A DNA stretch of 64,000 bases from Rhodovarius crocodyli (GTDB taxonomy: Bacteria; Pseudomonadota; Alphaproteobacteria; Acetobacterales; Acetobacteraceae). The stretch covers positions 186,001-250,000 of the forward strand of contig CAMDJV010000001.1 of the NCBI GenBank assembly GCA_945901085.1, read 5' to 3'. The notes beneath the pieces are model-generated. The model was given only the letters and a program-made list of their open reading frames with translations. It had not been told where the DNA came from and searched no databases. Numbering within the stretch: position 1 is the first letter of the stretch; every line of letters starts with the position of its first letter. A program made the position numbers and the translations under genes. This document shows positions 1 through 8,715 of this stretch, piece after piece.

Positions 1-2
1 GG

Positions 3-404
3 CGGGCTGGCAGCCGTGATGAATTCCGCGGCCGGATGCAGCAGGTGGACCGCGGCGGCGGGCTGGCATCGGCGGCGGCCGGCAAGCCAGCCGGGCGCGT
101 GGCAGCGGTCGGTGGCAAGCAGCCCAATGCGGCCAGCACCGGCCTGCCCCATGCGCCCAGCGGGCGGCCGGAGGTGGCAAGCCGCCCGCCGATGGCCCAG
201 CCGGCGGCCACAGCCTTCCTTGGCATGGGCCAGGGCGATGATATGCGCAGCGCCGCACAACGTGGTGCAGCAAGCCGGTTGGGCCAGCCGGCAGCGGCCC
301 AGGCGCGGCAGCAGCGCGCCGCCGTGGTTCGGGTTCAGGCGGTGCCGCGCGCGACCCCGCCACGGCCAAGCGGCGCCGGCAGAGCCGCAGGGAGGCCTGG
401 CTGA
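3..404 (+). CDS. DUF3300 family protein, C-terminal part
   Basis: This is the 3' end of a gene that begins before the window; about 133 residues are visible. The fragment is Ala/Gly/Pro/Arg-rich low-complexity sequence. It starts with DEFRGRMQQVDRGGG and carries the patch AFLGMGQGDDMRSAAQRGAA, which resembles the disordered tail of DUF3300 proteins as I remember them. The family has no established function and its members are usually exported. Support comes from the next gene, a DUF2950 protein, since DUF3300 and DUF2950 genes are frequent neighbours. The stop codon overlaps the next start (TGATG), so the two are probably translationally coupled. The low-complexity tail alone would not be diagnostic, so the family call leans on context. 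Confidence 0.6.
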   Translation, partial: RAGSRDEFRGRMQQVDRGGGLASAAAGKPAGRVAAVGGKQPNAASTGLPHAPSGRPEVASRPPMAQPAATAFLGMGQGDDMRSAAQRGAASRLGQPAAAQARQQRAAVVRVQAVPRATPPRPSGAGRAAGRPG

Positions 405-1357
405 TGGCCTTGCGGCCGTGGGTGATCATCGCGGCCCTTGCACTGGCCGCGCCGATGGCACTGGCACAGGAGGCGCCGCCGCGCGCGGCCGCCACGCCGC
501 GCCCGGCCGCGGGGCTGGCCTTCGCCTCGCCCGAGGATGGTTTTGCGGCGCTCGCCACGGCTATCGCGGCGCATGATGAGGCGCGTCTGCTGCGGATCCT
601 GGGCCCGGCCGGGCGTGAATTGGTGCTGACGGGCGATCGCGTGGTTGACCGGGGGGCGCGCGATGGCTTCACCGCCGCCTATCAGTCGCGGCAGAGCATT
701 GAGCGCATCCCGCCCAACCGGGCCATGCTGTTGCTGGGTGCTGATGGCTGGCCTTTGCCCATCGCGATGGTCGAGCGCGAGGGTGGATGGCGCTTTGATG
801 CCCGCGGTGCAGCGCAGGAAATGATTGACCGCGAGGTTGGCCGCAATGAACTCAATGTCATTGCCAGCCTGCGCGCCATTGCGGCGGCACAATTCGAATA
901 TGCTGCGAGCGCCGGCCGGCAGGGGCCTTGGCGGGCCTATGCCAGGCGCTTCTTCTCCACCCCGGGCCAGCGCGATGGGCTATATTGGGCCAGTGCCGAG
1001 GGTGAGGCGGAGAGCCCCTTGGGGCCGCTGGCCGCCCAGGCGGCCCAAGGCGGCGCGAGGAGCGGCACGCGGGATGGAACGAAGCGGGCTTTCCATGGCT
1101 ATTTCTTCCGCATGCTAGAGGCGCAGGGCGCATCGGCGCCCGGCGGCGCGCGGGATTACCTGGTTGATGGCCGCATGATTGGTGGCTTTGCGGTTCTGGC
1201 CTGGCCGGCGGGCTATGGCGTTTCGGGGATTCAGAGCTTCATCGTCTCGCATGGCGGGGTGGTGTATCAGGCCGATCTGGGGGGGCGGACGGAGGAGCGG
1301 GCGGCGCGCATCATGGCCTTTGATCCCGATGAGGATTGGAGCGTGGCGGGGCCTTAG
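404..1357 (+). CDS. DUF2950 family exported protein
   Basis: The 317-residue protein opens with a clear Sec signal peptide (residues 1-21, hydrophobic core, cleavage near MALA|Q), so it should be periplasmic or secreted. The body shows features I associate with DUF2950: FASPEDGFAALATAI near the N terminus, ILGPAGRELVLTGD, WRFDARGAAQEM, a STPGQRDGLYW block, ESPLGPLAAQA, FHGYFFRMLEAQG, DYLVDGRMIGGFAVLAWPA, and a closing MAFDPDEDW. The length is normal for the family. The function of DUF2950 is unknown. The start overlaps the stop of the upstream DUF3300 gene, implying one operon and a joint role in the envelope. A short inverted repeat follows the stop. Confidence 0.85.
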   Translation: MALRPWVIIAALALAAPMALAQEAPPRAAATPRPAAGLAFASPEDGFAALATAIAAHDEARLLRILGPAGRELVLTGDRVVDRGARDGFTAAYQSRQSIERIPPNRAMLLLGADGWPLPIAMVEREGGWRFDARGAAQEMIDREVGRNELNVIASLRAIAAAQFEYAASAGRQGPWRAYARRFFSTPGQRDGLYWASAEGEAESPLGPLAAQAAQGGARSGTRDGTKRAFHGYFFRMLEAQGASAPGGARDYLVDGRMIGGFAVLAWPAGYGVSGIQSFIVSHGGVVYQADLGGRTEERAARIMAFDPDEDWSVAGP

Positions 1358-1460
1358 AGCCTGTTCCGTTCGCCTCGGCTCACTGCACAGGCTCTAAGCT
1401 TTTGTTTGTCGGGCATCTTTATCCGCTCAAACGAGTTCGTTTGAACGGATGATGCTCTAG
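1358..1460. repeat. intergenic inverted repeats after DUF2950
   Basis: Two inverted repeats follow the DUF2950 stop. The first pairs GAGCCTGT with ACAGGCTC around 1359-1395 and could act as a terminator, although no T-run follows. The second is a near-perfect palindrome at 1423-1448 (CCGCTCAAACGA, 2-nt centre, TCGTTTGAACGG; one mismatched pair), followed by GATGATGCTCTAG. This arrangement resembles the short intergenic palindromes ending in a GAGCAT-type motif that recur in many alphaproteobacterial genomes. No gene is seen here. Confidence 0.6.
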
Positions 1461-1690
1461 CAGGGTGCTGAAAAACGGTGATGGCGGAGGACAGGAGCGA
1501 AAGGGCTTTGCCCTCCAGCGCTCTCTCACCCAGAAAATGATTTTCCTGGACGTTTGGATAATGTTTAAATCAGTAATCTAACGAAGGTGCAGGAAACTCG
1601 TCGGCATAAATGTCGACCCTGCTGGGCTGCTCGAGGGGCAAAGCCCTTCGATCTTTTTTTGCCAGCTATTCGCTTTTCAGCAACCGGTTC
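1461..1690. mobile_element. MITE-like element with imperfect terminal inverted repeats
   Basis: The left end reads GGGTGCTGAAAAACG. The right end, read on the other strand, is GGTTGCTGAAAAGCG. Further in, both arms carry CGAA(A)GGGCTTTGCC at equivalent spacing (left near 1499-1516, right near 1635-1652), so the arms match imperfectly over roughly 50 bases. The roughly 120-base core is AT-richer and has no reading frame. A GCTGAAAAA-type end is common in IS1182/IS5-like elements, from memory. No transposase is present, so this is best read as a non-autonomous miniature element or the collapsed remnant of one. I could not recognise a target-site duplication. Confidence 0.55.
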
Positions 1691-1712
1691 GGGTATTTTC
1701 AGCCCTGACGGC

Positions 1713-2867
1713 TCACCTATTCATAGCAATGGGGCGCGCTGAACTTGCACCGAGGCGTGCGGCCAAACGCTTCCCCAGCGCCTGGGTTGGTCGTTCGACC
1801 CAATAATGCAATGCGACGGCGGCGAGGAAGCCGAAGGAGAAGCCAAGGGTCAGGACTGGCCCCAGGCCCCATCCGGCATCGAGGGCCATGCGCATCAACG
1901 CCCAGCCGGCGACGGCATGGATCACGTAGAGCGGGTAGCTGATATTGGCCAGCCAATTGAGGCCCGGCCATGGCTGCTGGGCCTTGCCGCGCCATATGAA
2001 GGCGAGGGCGAAAACGATGGCTGCGATGGCATAGCTGGTCAAGCCGCTCACATACAGCAACTGTATGGTGCCGATTGGCCATTGCGCGGCAAGCGCCAGG
2101 AAAAATAATATGGCTGATATGATAGTAAGTCGCAGTGAAATCAGGCCACGATAATAAAAATTAAAAGCAGTCCCGATGAACATAAAGCACATCATTTGGG
2201 CGCTGAGCGTCATACCATACAGGAACTGGTAAATTGGCTCGCCGGATTTCAGCCAACCGGGCAGCGAAACGGCACCCACCGTCAGGCATAGCAGGGCAAA
2301 AGCGGTCAAGATGAGTGGCCAGATCCGGCCAGCGCGTAAGGGCCCAGCGAGTAGCAACATCAGAACGTAAAATTTTGCTTCGATTTCCAGCGTCCACACC
2401 ACGCCGTCAATTGATGGGACCCAGGCGAGATCACGAACAAAAAGCAGCTGCAACATATAGGTATGCCAGGAGAAGGGCTGCGCCGCACCAAACCAATTCG
2501 CACATATTATTATAAATATGCAAGAAATACTTAGGCCAATGGCATAGGTCGGCCAGAGCCGTAAAAATCGCGATATCGCAAATTGCAATCTGGAACGATC
2601 AATCAGACTGAAGGGTATGACAAATCCGCTTATGATAAAAAACAATGCAACAGGGAAATGCTGCAAAAATCCGGCAGGCAACATTGAATCAACCGCAATC
2701 GTAAACCAATAGGGTTTCGGCTCAAATGGCGGAGAGCCTATCATCGTATTGATTGATGGCAACGTCCAAAATACCTGCGCGATATGGCCAATGACCACCA
2801 TGAGCGCAGCAATCCCGCGCAAGGAATGAGCGAAAACAATTTTGGAGGGTAGTTGTGCCGGCTGCAT
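1713..2867 (-). CDS. OafA/YrhL-type acyltransferase (acyltransferase family 3)
   Basis: This 384-residue integral membrane protein has about ten hydrophobic segments. It begins with the family's diagnostic SLRGIAALMVVIGHI (residues 15-29), containing the conserved R-G and the His of the active-site region. It continues with FFIISGFVIPFSL and FLRLWPTYAIGL, and ends with ISYPLYVIHA and HYWVERPT. Family members transfer acetyl or other acyl groups from the cytoplasm onto exported glycans, LPS O-antigens or exopolysaccharide. The target here is not evident. The base composition of the first two thirds is clearly AT-richer than the neighbours, suggesting acquisition. It stands alone between a MITE-like element and a broken ABC gene. 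Start ATG at 2867. Confidence 0.9.
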   Translation of the reverse strand: MQPAQLPSKIVFAHSLRGIAALMVVIGHIAQVFWTLPSINTMIGSPPFEPKPYWFTIAVDSMLPAGFLQHFPVALFFIISGFVIPFSLIDRSRLQFAISRFLRLWPTYAIGLSISCIFIIICANWFGAAQPFSWHTYMLQLLFVRDLAWVPSIDGVVWTLEIEAKFYVLMLLLAGPLRAGRIWPLILTAFALLCLTVGAVSLPGWLKSGEPIYQFLYGMTLSAQMMCFMFIGTAFNFYYRGLISLRLTIISAILFFLALAAQWPIGTIQLLYVSGLTSYAIAAIVFALAFIWRGKAQQPWPGLNWLANISYPLYVIHAVAGWALMRMALDAGWGLGPVLTLGFSFGFLAAVALHYWVERPTQALGKRLAARLGASSARPIAMNR

Positions 2868-2905
2868 AGCCTCGTCTAGACGCAGTGGCCCCTAGGCGAA
2901 ACCCA

Positions 2906-3520
<615 letters not shown>

Positions 3521-3613
3521 ACCAAGGCATTAAATTGGGGAATGCTTTCAAGAGCATGATCATCATCATGCCAATCCTGGCCGGAAAGGCCGGTTGCACG
3601 ACAACATTTATGG

Positions 3614-5125
3614 GTGAATAATATTGCAAAGCTTTGCATTCTGAAGGTGCGGTATTTGCAATTTCCGGTTTCGAAGACGTTGCTGTCCGGCAGGCGGCGC
3701 GGCTTGGCCAGCAGCGCCGCCTGCGCCCGCCCCCTGCTGCGCCTGGCCGCTACCACGCTCGTGGTCATGCTCGGCAGCACAAATTTCGCCATGGCGGCGC
3801 CGCGCGATATCGTTGCAACACTCTCGACCGCCTATACCAGCAATCCAGAAATTCTGACGGCCCAGCGCAATATCTATGCGACGCATGAGGAAATTCCCAT
3901 CGCGCTGCAGCGCTTCATGCCACGGCTGAACGCAACCGCGGAGGCCGGCAGCAGCTATCTCAGTGCGCAGCGTTACCGGGATGTCGCGCCGCAGGATCTG
4001 CGCCAGCGCATCCGCACGATGGGCCTCACACTCTCGCAGCCGATTTATGATGGCCAGGCCATTCCGGGCTACCGGGCCGCCAATGCCCTGGTGCTGCGCG
4101 CCCGCGCGCAATTGCTCCAGGCGGAGGAGGCGGTGCTGCAGGATGCCGCCATATACCACATCAACATCCTGCGCGACCGGGACATTTTGCGCCTGCGCGA
4201 CGCCTATCTGGTGCTGTTGCGCAATCTGGCCGCGGTGACGGAGCGCCTTGTCGAATCCGGCGACCGCACGGTGGGTGACCTCGCTCAGGTGCGAGCCCAG
4301 GAGGCGCGCGCCCTCTCCGCCCAATTGCAGGCCCGCCGCGACATCGCGCTCGCCGAGGCTGCCTATTTGCGTGTCGTGACCATCCCTGCCGGCGAACTCG
4401 CGCCACCCGTGCTGCGCTATCAACTGCCAACGACAATCGATATTGCGGTGGCCACCGCTAGGTCCGACAACTCTCGGGTGTTGCTGCTGCGGGTTGATGA
4501 GACGCTCGCGCGCGAAAGGGCCGCGCAATCAGCGGGGCTGCTGCAACCGCGGGTGGATCTCGTCGTCTCCGGCCAAAGCGGCCGAGGCGTGGATTACTAT
4601 CGCGCGGGCCTGCCATCACCCTCCTCCTACGGTGAGCGCGGGGCTGTAATGTTGCAGGTGACGGTGCCGCTCTATCCTGGCCCGGGGGATTTCGCCCGGC
4701 TGCGCCAGGACCGCGAGCAGGTGCTCGCGCGCATCGCCGAGCAAGGCAATGCCGGCAACCGCGCCGCCGAAGACGCCTCGGTTGCGATGGCGCGGTTGAT
4801 CACGGCGCGCCAATTGATCGATGTGGCGGGGCGCGCCGTGCAGGCGCAGAACCTCTCCGTGCAGGTGATCATGCGCGAGATCGAGGCCAGGCGGCGGCAA
4901 TTGCAGGACCAACTTTACGCCGAGCAGTTCCTTCTCGATGCGCGTGTGGAACAGGTGGCAGCGCGGGCGGAGGAGGCATCGGCGGCCTTCAGCCTGCTCA
5001 ATGCCATGGGCGCATTATCGGCCAAGTCGCTGGATTTGCCCGTACCACTCTTTGACCCCGAGCAGGATCTTCGCGCCACGCGCTGGCGCGTCATCGGGCT
5101 GTCGCGGGCGCCAGGGCGGCGGTGA
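3614..5125 (+). CDS. TolC-family outer-membrane efflux/secretion channel
   Basis: This protein of about 500 residues has the TolC layout. A basic, hydrophobic leader (GRRRGL... then LLRLAATTLVVMLGSTNFAMA) is cleaved near AMA|AP. Two helical-hairpin repeats follow, for example LQRFMPRLNATAEAGSSY then LSQPIYDG, and later LLQPRVDLVVSGQSGRG then LQVTVPLYPG, with long Ala/Arg/Glu/Gln-rich coiled-coil helices between them. It would form the outer-membrane exit duct for the adaptor and ABC genes directly downstream (31-nt gap). The start is uncertain: GTG at 3614 gives an unusually long leader, and TTG at 3656, preceded by GAAGG, is a good alternative. Confidence 0.88.
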   Translation: MNNIAKLCILKVRYLQFPVSKTLLSGRRRGLASSAACARPLLRLAATTLVVMLGSTNFAMAAPRDIVATLSTAYTSNPEILTAQRNIYATHEEIPIALQRFMPRLNATAEAGSSYLSAQRYRDVAPQDLRQRIRTMGLTLSQPIYDGQAIPGYRAANALVLRARAQLLQAEEAVLQDAAIYHINILRDRDILRLRDAYLVLLRNLAAVTERLVESGDRTVGDLAQVRAQEARALSAQLQARRDIALAEAAYLRVVTIPAGELAPPVLRYQLPTTIDIAVATARSDNSRVLLLRVDETLARERAAQSAGLLQPRVDLVVSGQSGRGVDYYRAGLPSPSSYGERGAVMLQVTVPLYPGPGDFARLRQDREQVLARIAEQGNAGNRAAEDASVAMARLITARQLIDVAGRAVQAQNLSVQVIMREIEARRRQLQDQLYAEQFLLDARVEQVAARAEEASAAFSLLNAMGALSAKSLDLPVPLFDPEQDLRATRWRVIGLSRAPGRR

Positions 5126-5156
5126 CGCGTGCGGAAATGAAGGCGTCGCTCGACCC

Positions 5157-6437
5157 ATGACCCAAGACACTCCAAAGACAAACAGGTCGGAAATTTACCG
5201 CAAGGCGGCGTTGGAGCATCTGGGTTCGCCCGAGCGGCTGAATGAGATGATTTCCATCACCAAGCCCACCACCTGGCTCACACTCTCGGTCGTGGCTTTG
5301 ATCCTGGCAGGGGCCGTGACCTGGGCCTGGATCGGCCGCCTGCCCACACATGTCACCGGCAATGGTCTGATGCTCGTCGAGGGGGGACGGATCTTTGGGG
5401 TGAACACGGTGGGTGCGGGCATGCTTCGCGAACTCTCGGTGCGGGTGGGCGATATGGTGGAGGCGGGCCAGGTGATCGGCCAGTTGACGCAAACCGATGT
5501 TGAGCGTGATGTGCGCCTTGCCCGTGAGCAGATTGAGGAGCGCGAGCGCGACCTCGAGCGCGCCCGCACCGTTGGTGCGCAGGAGGCGGCGGCACGGATG
5601 GAGAGTGTCACCCGCCAGCGCGCGGCCATTGAATTGCGTATCACCCTTGGCCGCCAGCGTGAGGATGTGCTGCGCCAGCGTCTGCGCCTGACCGAGACCC
5701 TGTTCCGCGACCGGATTGTGACCCAGAACGAGGTTCTGGCGCTGCAACAGGAATTGTCGCTGATATTGCAGGATGTATCGACGGCCATAAGCGAGCGCGC
5801 CCGGGTCGCCGCCGAACAGGTAGAGTTGGGCCGGTTGGCGGAGCAACGCGTGCGCGAGGCCGAGTTGGCGCTCAACGAGGTCACTCGCCGTCTCGAAAGG
5901 CTGACCGGGGGCCTGAACGACACCTCGCGGGTGATCGCCCCGGTCTCTGGCGAGGTGAAAGAGTTGCGCACGGTTCAGGGTGCCATGATGCGCGAAGGCC
6001 AGCCGGTGCTGACGATAGAAAGCCGCGGCACTGGGCTGGAGGCGCTGGTCTTCATCCGTTCATCGCGCAGCGGCACAGCCATCACGCCGGGGATGAGCGC
6101 GCGTGTGGCGCCCGCCAATGCCCGCCGCGAAGAATTCGGCACCCTGATCGGCGAAGTGGCATCGATCAGCGATTTCCCGGTCTCGTTTGAGGCCATCCGG
6201 GCGATCATCAACAATGACGAATTGGCGCGCAGTTTCATGAGTGAAGGCCCGCCCTATCAGGTGATCATCCGCCTGGAACGCGATGCGCAGACCGCGAGCG
6301 GTTATCGCTGGACATCCAGCCGGGGGGCAGGTGTGACCTTGGGCAGCGGCAGCACGTTGCGGGCCGATGTGACGGTTGCTTTCCGCCGTCCCATCGCGAT
6401 GGTGATCCCTGCCCTGCGCGATCTGTTGAAGCTGTAG
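5157..6437 (+). CDS. HlyD-family adaptor of an NHLP/NHLM-type bacteriocin exporter
   Basis: This 426-residue periplasmic adaptor has a cytoplasmic N terminus (residues 1-38), one membrane span (about 39-60, WLTLSVVALILAGAVTWAWI), a lipoyl/barrel-sandwich half (NGLMLVEGGRIFGVN), a long coiled coil (about 115-240, rich in E/R/Q: QIEERERDLERAR), the second lipoyl half (VIAPVSGEVKELRTVQG, then REGQPVLTI), and a beta-barrel domain. Its N terminus (YRKAALEHLGSPERLNEMI) is like that of adaptors in NHLM bacteriocin export systems, which fits the two ABC genes that follow. It bridges the inner-membrane exporters to the upstream TolC. Reading continues open upstream, but ATG 5157 gives the expected start. 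Confidence 0.88.
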   Translation: MTQDTPKTNRSEIYRKAALEHLGSPERLNEMISITKPTTWLTLSVVALILAGAVTWAWIGRLPTHVTGNGLMLVEGGRIFGVNTVGAGMLRELSVRVGDMVEAGQVIGQLTQTDVERDVRLAREQIEERERDLERARTVGAQEAAARMESVTRQRAAIELRITLGRQREDVLRQRLRLTETLFRDRIVTQNEVLALQQELSLILQDVSTAISERARVAAEQVELGRLAEQRVREAELALNEVTRRLERLTGGLNDTSRVIAPVSGEVKELRTVQGAMMREGQPVLTIESRGTGLEALVFIRSSRSGTAITPGMSARVAPANARREEFGTLIGEVASISDFPVSFEAIRAIINNDELARSFMSEGPPYQVIIRLERDAQTASGYRWTSSRGAGVTLGSGSTLRADVTVAFRRPIAMVIPALRDLLKL

Positions 6438-6483
6438 GCCGCATGATCCACCAGGAGCGGACCGTGGCGGGGGAGAAGCGGCG

Positions 6484-8715
6484 TTGAGCGAGGCCAGTGC
6501 AGCCGAGGCGCCGGCCTTCGCCCCGAATATTCCTGCCGGCAAAAAGGGGCGCTTTCGCACCCCCACCATCCTGCAGATGGAGGCCACCGAATGCGGCGCC
6601 GCCTGCCTTGCCATGATCCTGGCGCGGGAGCGGCGGTGGATTCCGCTGGAGGAGATGCGGGTGGCCTGCGGGGTCTCGCGCGATGGCTCCAAGGCGTCGA
6701 ACATCATTCGCGCCGCCAAGCAGCATGGGCTGGCGGCCAAGGGATACCGCAAGGAGCCTGAAGCGCTTCAGGGCCTGCCTTTCCCGATGATTATATATTG
6801 GAATTTCAATCATTTTGTTGTTCTGGAAGGGATGGATTTCCGGACTGGCACCGCGTGGATCAATGATCCCGCCACCGGCCCGCGCAAGGTCGCGCCCACG
6901 GAGTTCCAGCAAAGTTTCACCGGCGTCTGCCTAATCTTTGAGAAGACCAGCAGCTTCGAGGCCAAGGGTTCCCCACCCAGCCTCTATCGTGGCTTCCGAG
7001 CCCGGTTGCGCGGCTCGGAAACTGCCATGGCCTTTCTGGTGCTGGTGGGTATCTGCATCGTGCTGCCAGGTTTGGCGCTGCCGGTATTGAGCCAGGTCTT
7101 TGTGGATGAGGTGCTGGTCGAATCGCGTGATCGCTGGATGCCTTCGCTTATTCTTGGGCTGGTGCTCACCGCTCTGCTGCGCGGGATCCTGACCTGGCTG
7201 AAGGAAGCGCATCTCGCCAAGCTGCAGGTGAAGCTGGCCATCGCCCATGGCGCGGCGCTGTTCTGGCACATCATGCGCCTGCCCATCGGCTTCTTCGCGC
7301 TGCGCTACCCAGGCGATATCGGCAGCCGCGTGGCCTCGAATGATCAGATTGCCGAGTTGCTCGCGGGGCAACTCACCGAGGCCATGGTGGGCATCTTCAG
7401 CGTGATTTTCTTCGGCGCCATCATGGCGCTTTATGATCCGCTGCTGGCCTTGGTCGCCATTATCCTGTCGCTGACCAATATCCTGGCGCTGCGGCTGACC
7501 TGGCGCATCCAGGAGGATATCAGCCGGGTTGTGCTGCGCGAATCCGCCAATCTCGCCTCCGTCTCGGTCTCGGGTGTGGCGTCGATCGAGCAGATCAAGG
7601 CCCAGGGCAGCGAGCCCGACTTCTTCGCCAAATGGACTGGCGTGCACGCCAATTACCTCAATGCACAGCAGAATATCTCTTTCGTCTCAACGGTGCTGAA
7701 TGTGGTGCCCGGCGTGCTCGCGGGCCTGACCAATGTGGCCATTCTCTGGCTGGGCGGGCTGAAGGTGATGGAGGGGGCCTTGTCGGTGGGTGCGCTGGTG
7801 GCCTTTCAGAGCCTGGTCACCAGTTTCAATGAACCCATTAAGACACTGATGGGCCTGGGCGGTGCGATGAATACTGTCAAAGGCCATATGGACCGGCTGG
7901 ATGATGTGCGGCGCTACCCCATCGAGCCGCGCCTATCGGATGAGGCGCTGGGCAGCGCGCGCGTCCATACTGGCCGGCTGAGCGGGCGGATTGAAATTCA
8001 GAACGTGACCTTCGGCTATAGCCAGCGCGAGGCACCGCTGCTGACGGATATCACGCTCAGCATCGCGCCCGGCCAGCGGGTGGCGTTTGTAGGCGGCTCG
8101 GGCAGCGGCAAATCCACCCTCGCCAAGCTGATTACCGGGATTTATCGCCCCTGGTCGGGCAGCGTCACCTTCGATGGCCGCACGGCAGATGAATTGCCGC
8201 ATCAGGAATTCGCCGCCTCCGTGGCCTGCGTGGACCAGGAGATTTTTCTCTTCGAGGGCACGGTGCGCAGCAATCTCTCGATGTGGGATGCGCGCGTGCC
8301 CGATGCGGCCCTCACCCGGGCGCTGGCCGATGCCGAATTGCTTGAGGTCATCGAACAGCGGCCGCGGCGTTACGATTGCGAGGTGGCGGAGGGGGGGACG
8401 AATTTCAGCGGTGGCCAGCGGCAAAGGCTGGAGATCGCCCGCGCGCTGGTCAGCGACCCATCGGTGCTGGTGCTGGATGAGGCGACGAGCGCGCTCGACC
8501 CCTTGGTTGAAAAGCGCATCGACGAGCATTTGCGCCGGCGCGGCTGCACCTGCGTCATCGTCGCCCACCGCCTCAGCACGGTGCGCGATGCCGATGAGAT
8601 CATCGTGCTCGAGCGCGGCCGCATCGTGCAGCGTGGCACCCATGAGGTGCTGATCACCCAGGAGGGGACCTATCGGAGGCTGCTGGAGGCCGAAAGCGCC
8701 CGGGCGGAGAGATGA
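6484..8715 (+). CDS. NHLP/NHLM-type peptidase-containing ABC exporter (C39 protease/permease/ATPase)
   Basis: The 743-residue three-domain exporter has an N-terminal C39 leader peptidase (about 26-150) with an intact catalytic set: Cys37 in QMEATECGAACL, His110 in NFNHFVVLEG and Asp128 in NDPATG. Such domains cut leaders after a double glycine. A six-helix permease follows (about 180-450), then an ATPase (about 500-740) with Walker A GGSGSGKST, signature [15 protein letters not shown] and Walker B VLVLDEATSALD. The start is a TTG at 6484 preceded by GGGGAGAAG at good spacing; the next in-frame Met lies inside the peptidase motif. The active peptidase implies a leader-bearing peptide substrate, not visible in this window. 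Confidence 0.93.
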   Translation: MSEASAAEAPAFAPNIPAGKKGRFRTPTILQMEATECGAACLAMILARERRWIPLEEMRVACGVSRDGSKASNIIRAAKQHGLAAKGYRKEPEALQGLPFPMIIYWNFNHFVVLEGMDFRTGTAWINDPATGPRKVAPTEFQQSFTGVCLIFEKTSSFEAKGSPPSLYRGFRARLRGSETAMAFLVLVGICIVLPGLALPVLSQVFVDEVLVESRDRWMPSLILGLVLTALLRGILTWLKEAHLAKLQVKLAIAHGAALFWHIMRLPIGFFALRYPGDIGSRVASNDQIAELLAGQLTEAMVGIFSVIFFGAIMALYDPLLALVAIILSLTNILALRLTWRIQEDISRVVLRESANLASVSVSGVASIEQIKAQGSEPDFFAKWTGVHANYLNAQQNISFVSTVLNVVPGVLAGLTNVAILWLGGLKVMEGALSVGALVAFQSLVTSFNEPIKTLMGLGGAMNTVKGHMDRLDDVRRYPIEPRLSDEALGSARVHTGRLSGRIEIQNVTFGYSQREAPLLTDITLSIAPGQRVAFVGGSGSGKSTLAKLITGIYRPWSGSVTFDGRTADELPHQEFAASVACVDQEIFLFEGTVRSNLSMWDARVPDAALTRALADAELLEVIEQRPRRYDCEVAEGGTNFSGGQRQRLEIARALVSDPSVLVLDEATSALDPLVEKRIDEHLRRRGCTCVIVAHRLSTVRDADEIIVLERGRIVQRGTHEVLITQEGTYRRLLEAESARAER

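Noticed and set aside
1461-1690. A complete insertion sequence
   Set aside because: Only about 230 bases lie between the inverted ends and there is no transposase frame.
4938-5156. Longer N terminus for the HlyD-like adaptor
   Set aside because: The extra frame overlaps the TolC gene and is a shadow of it; ATG 5157 yields a normal cytoplasmic tail and membrane span.
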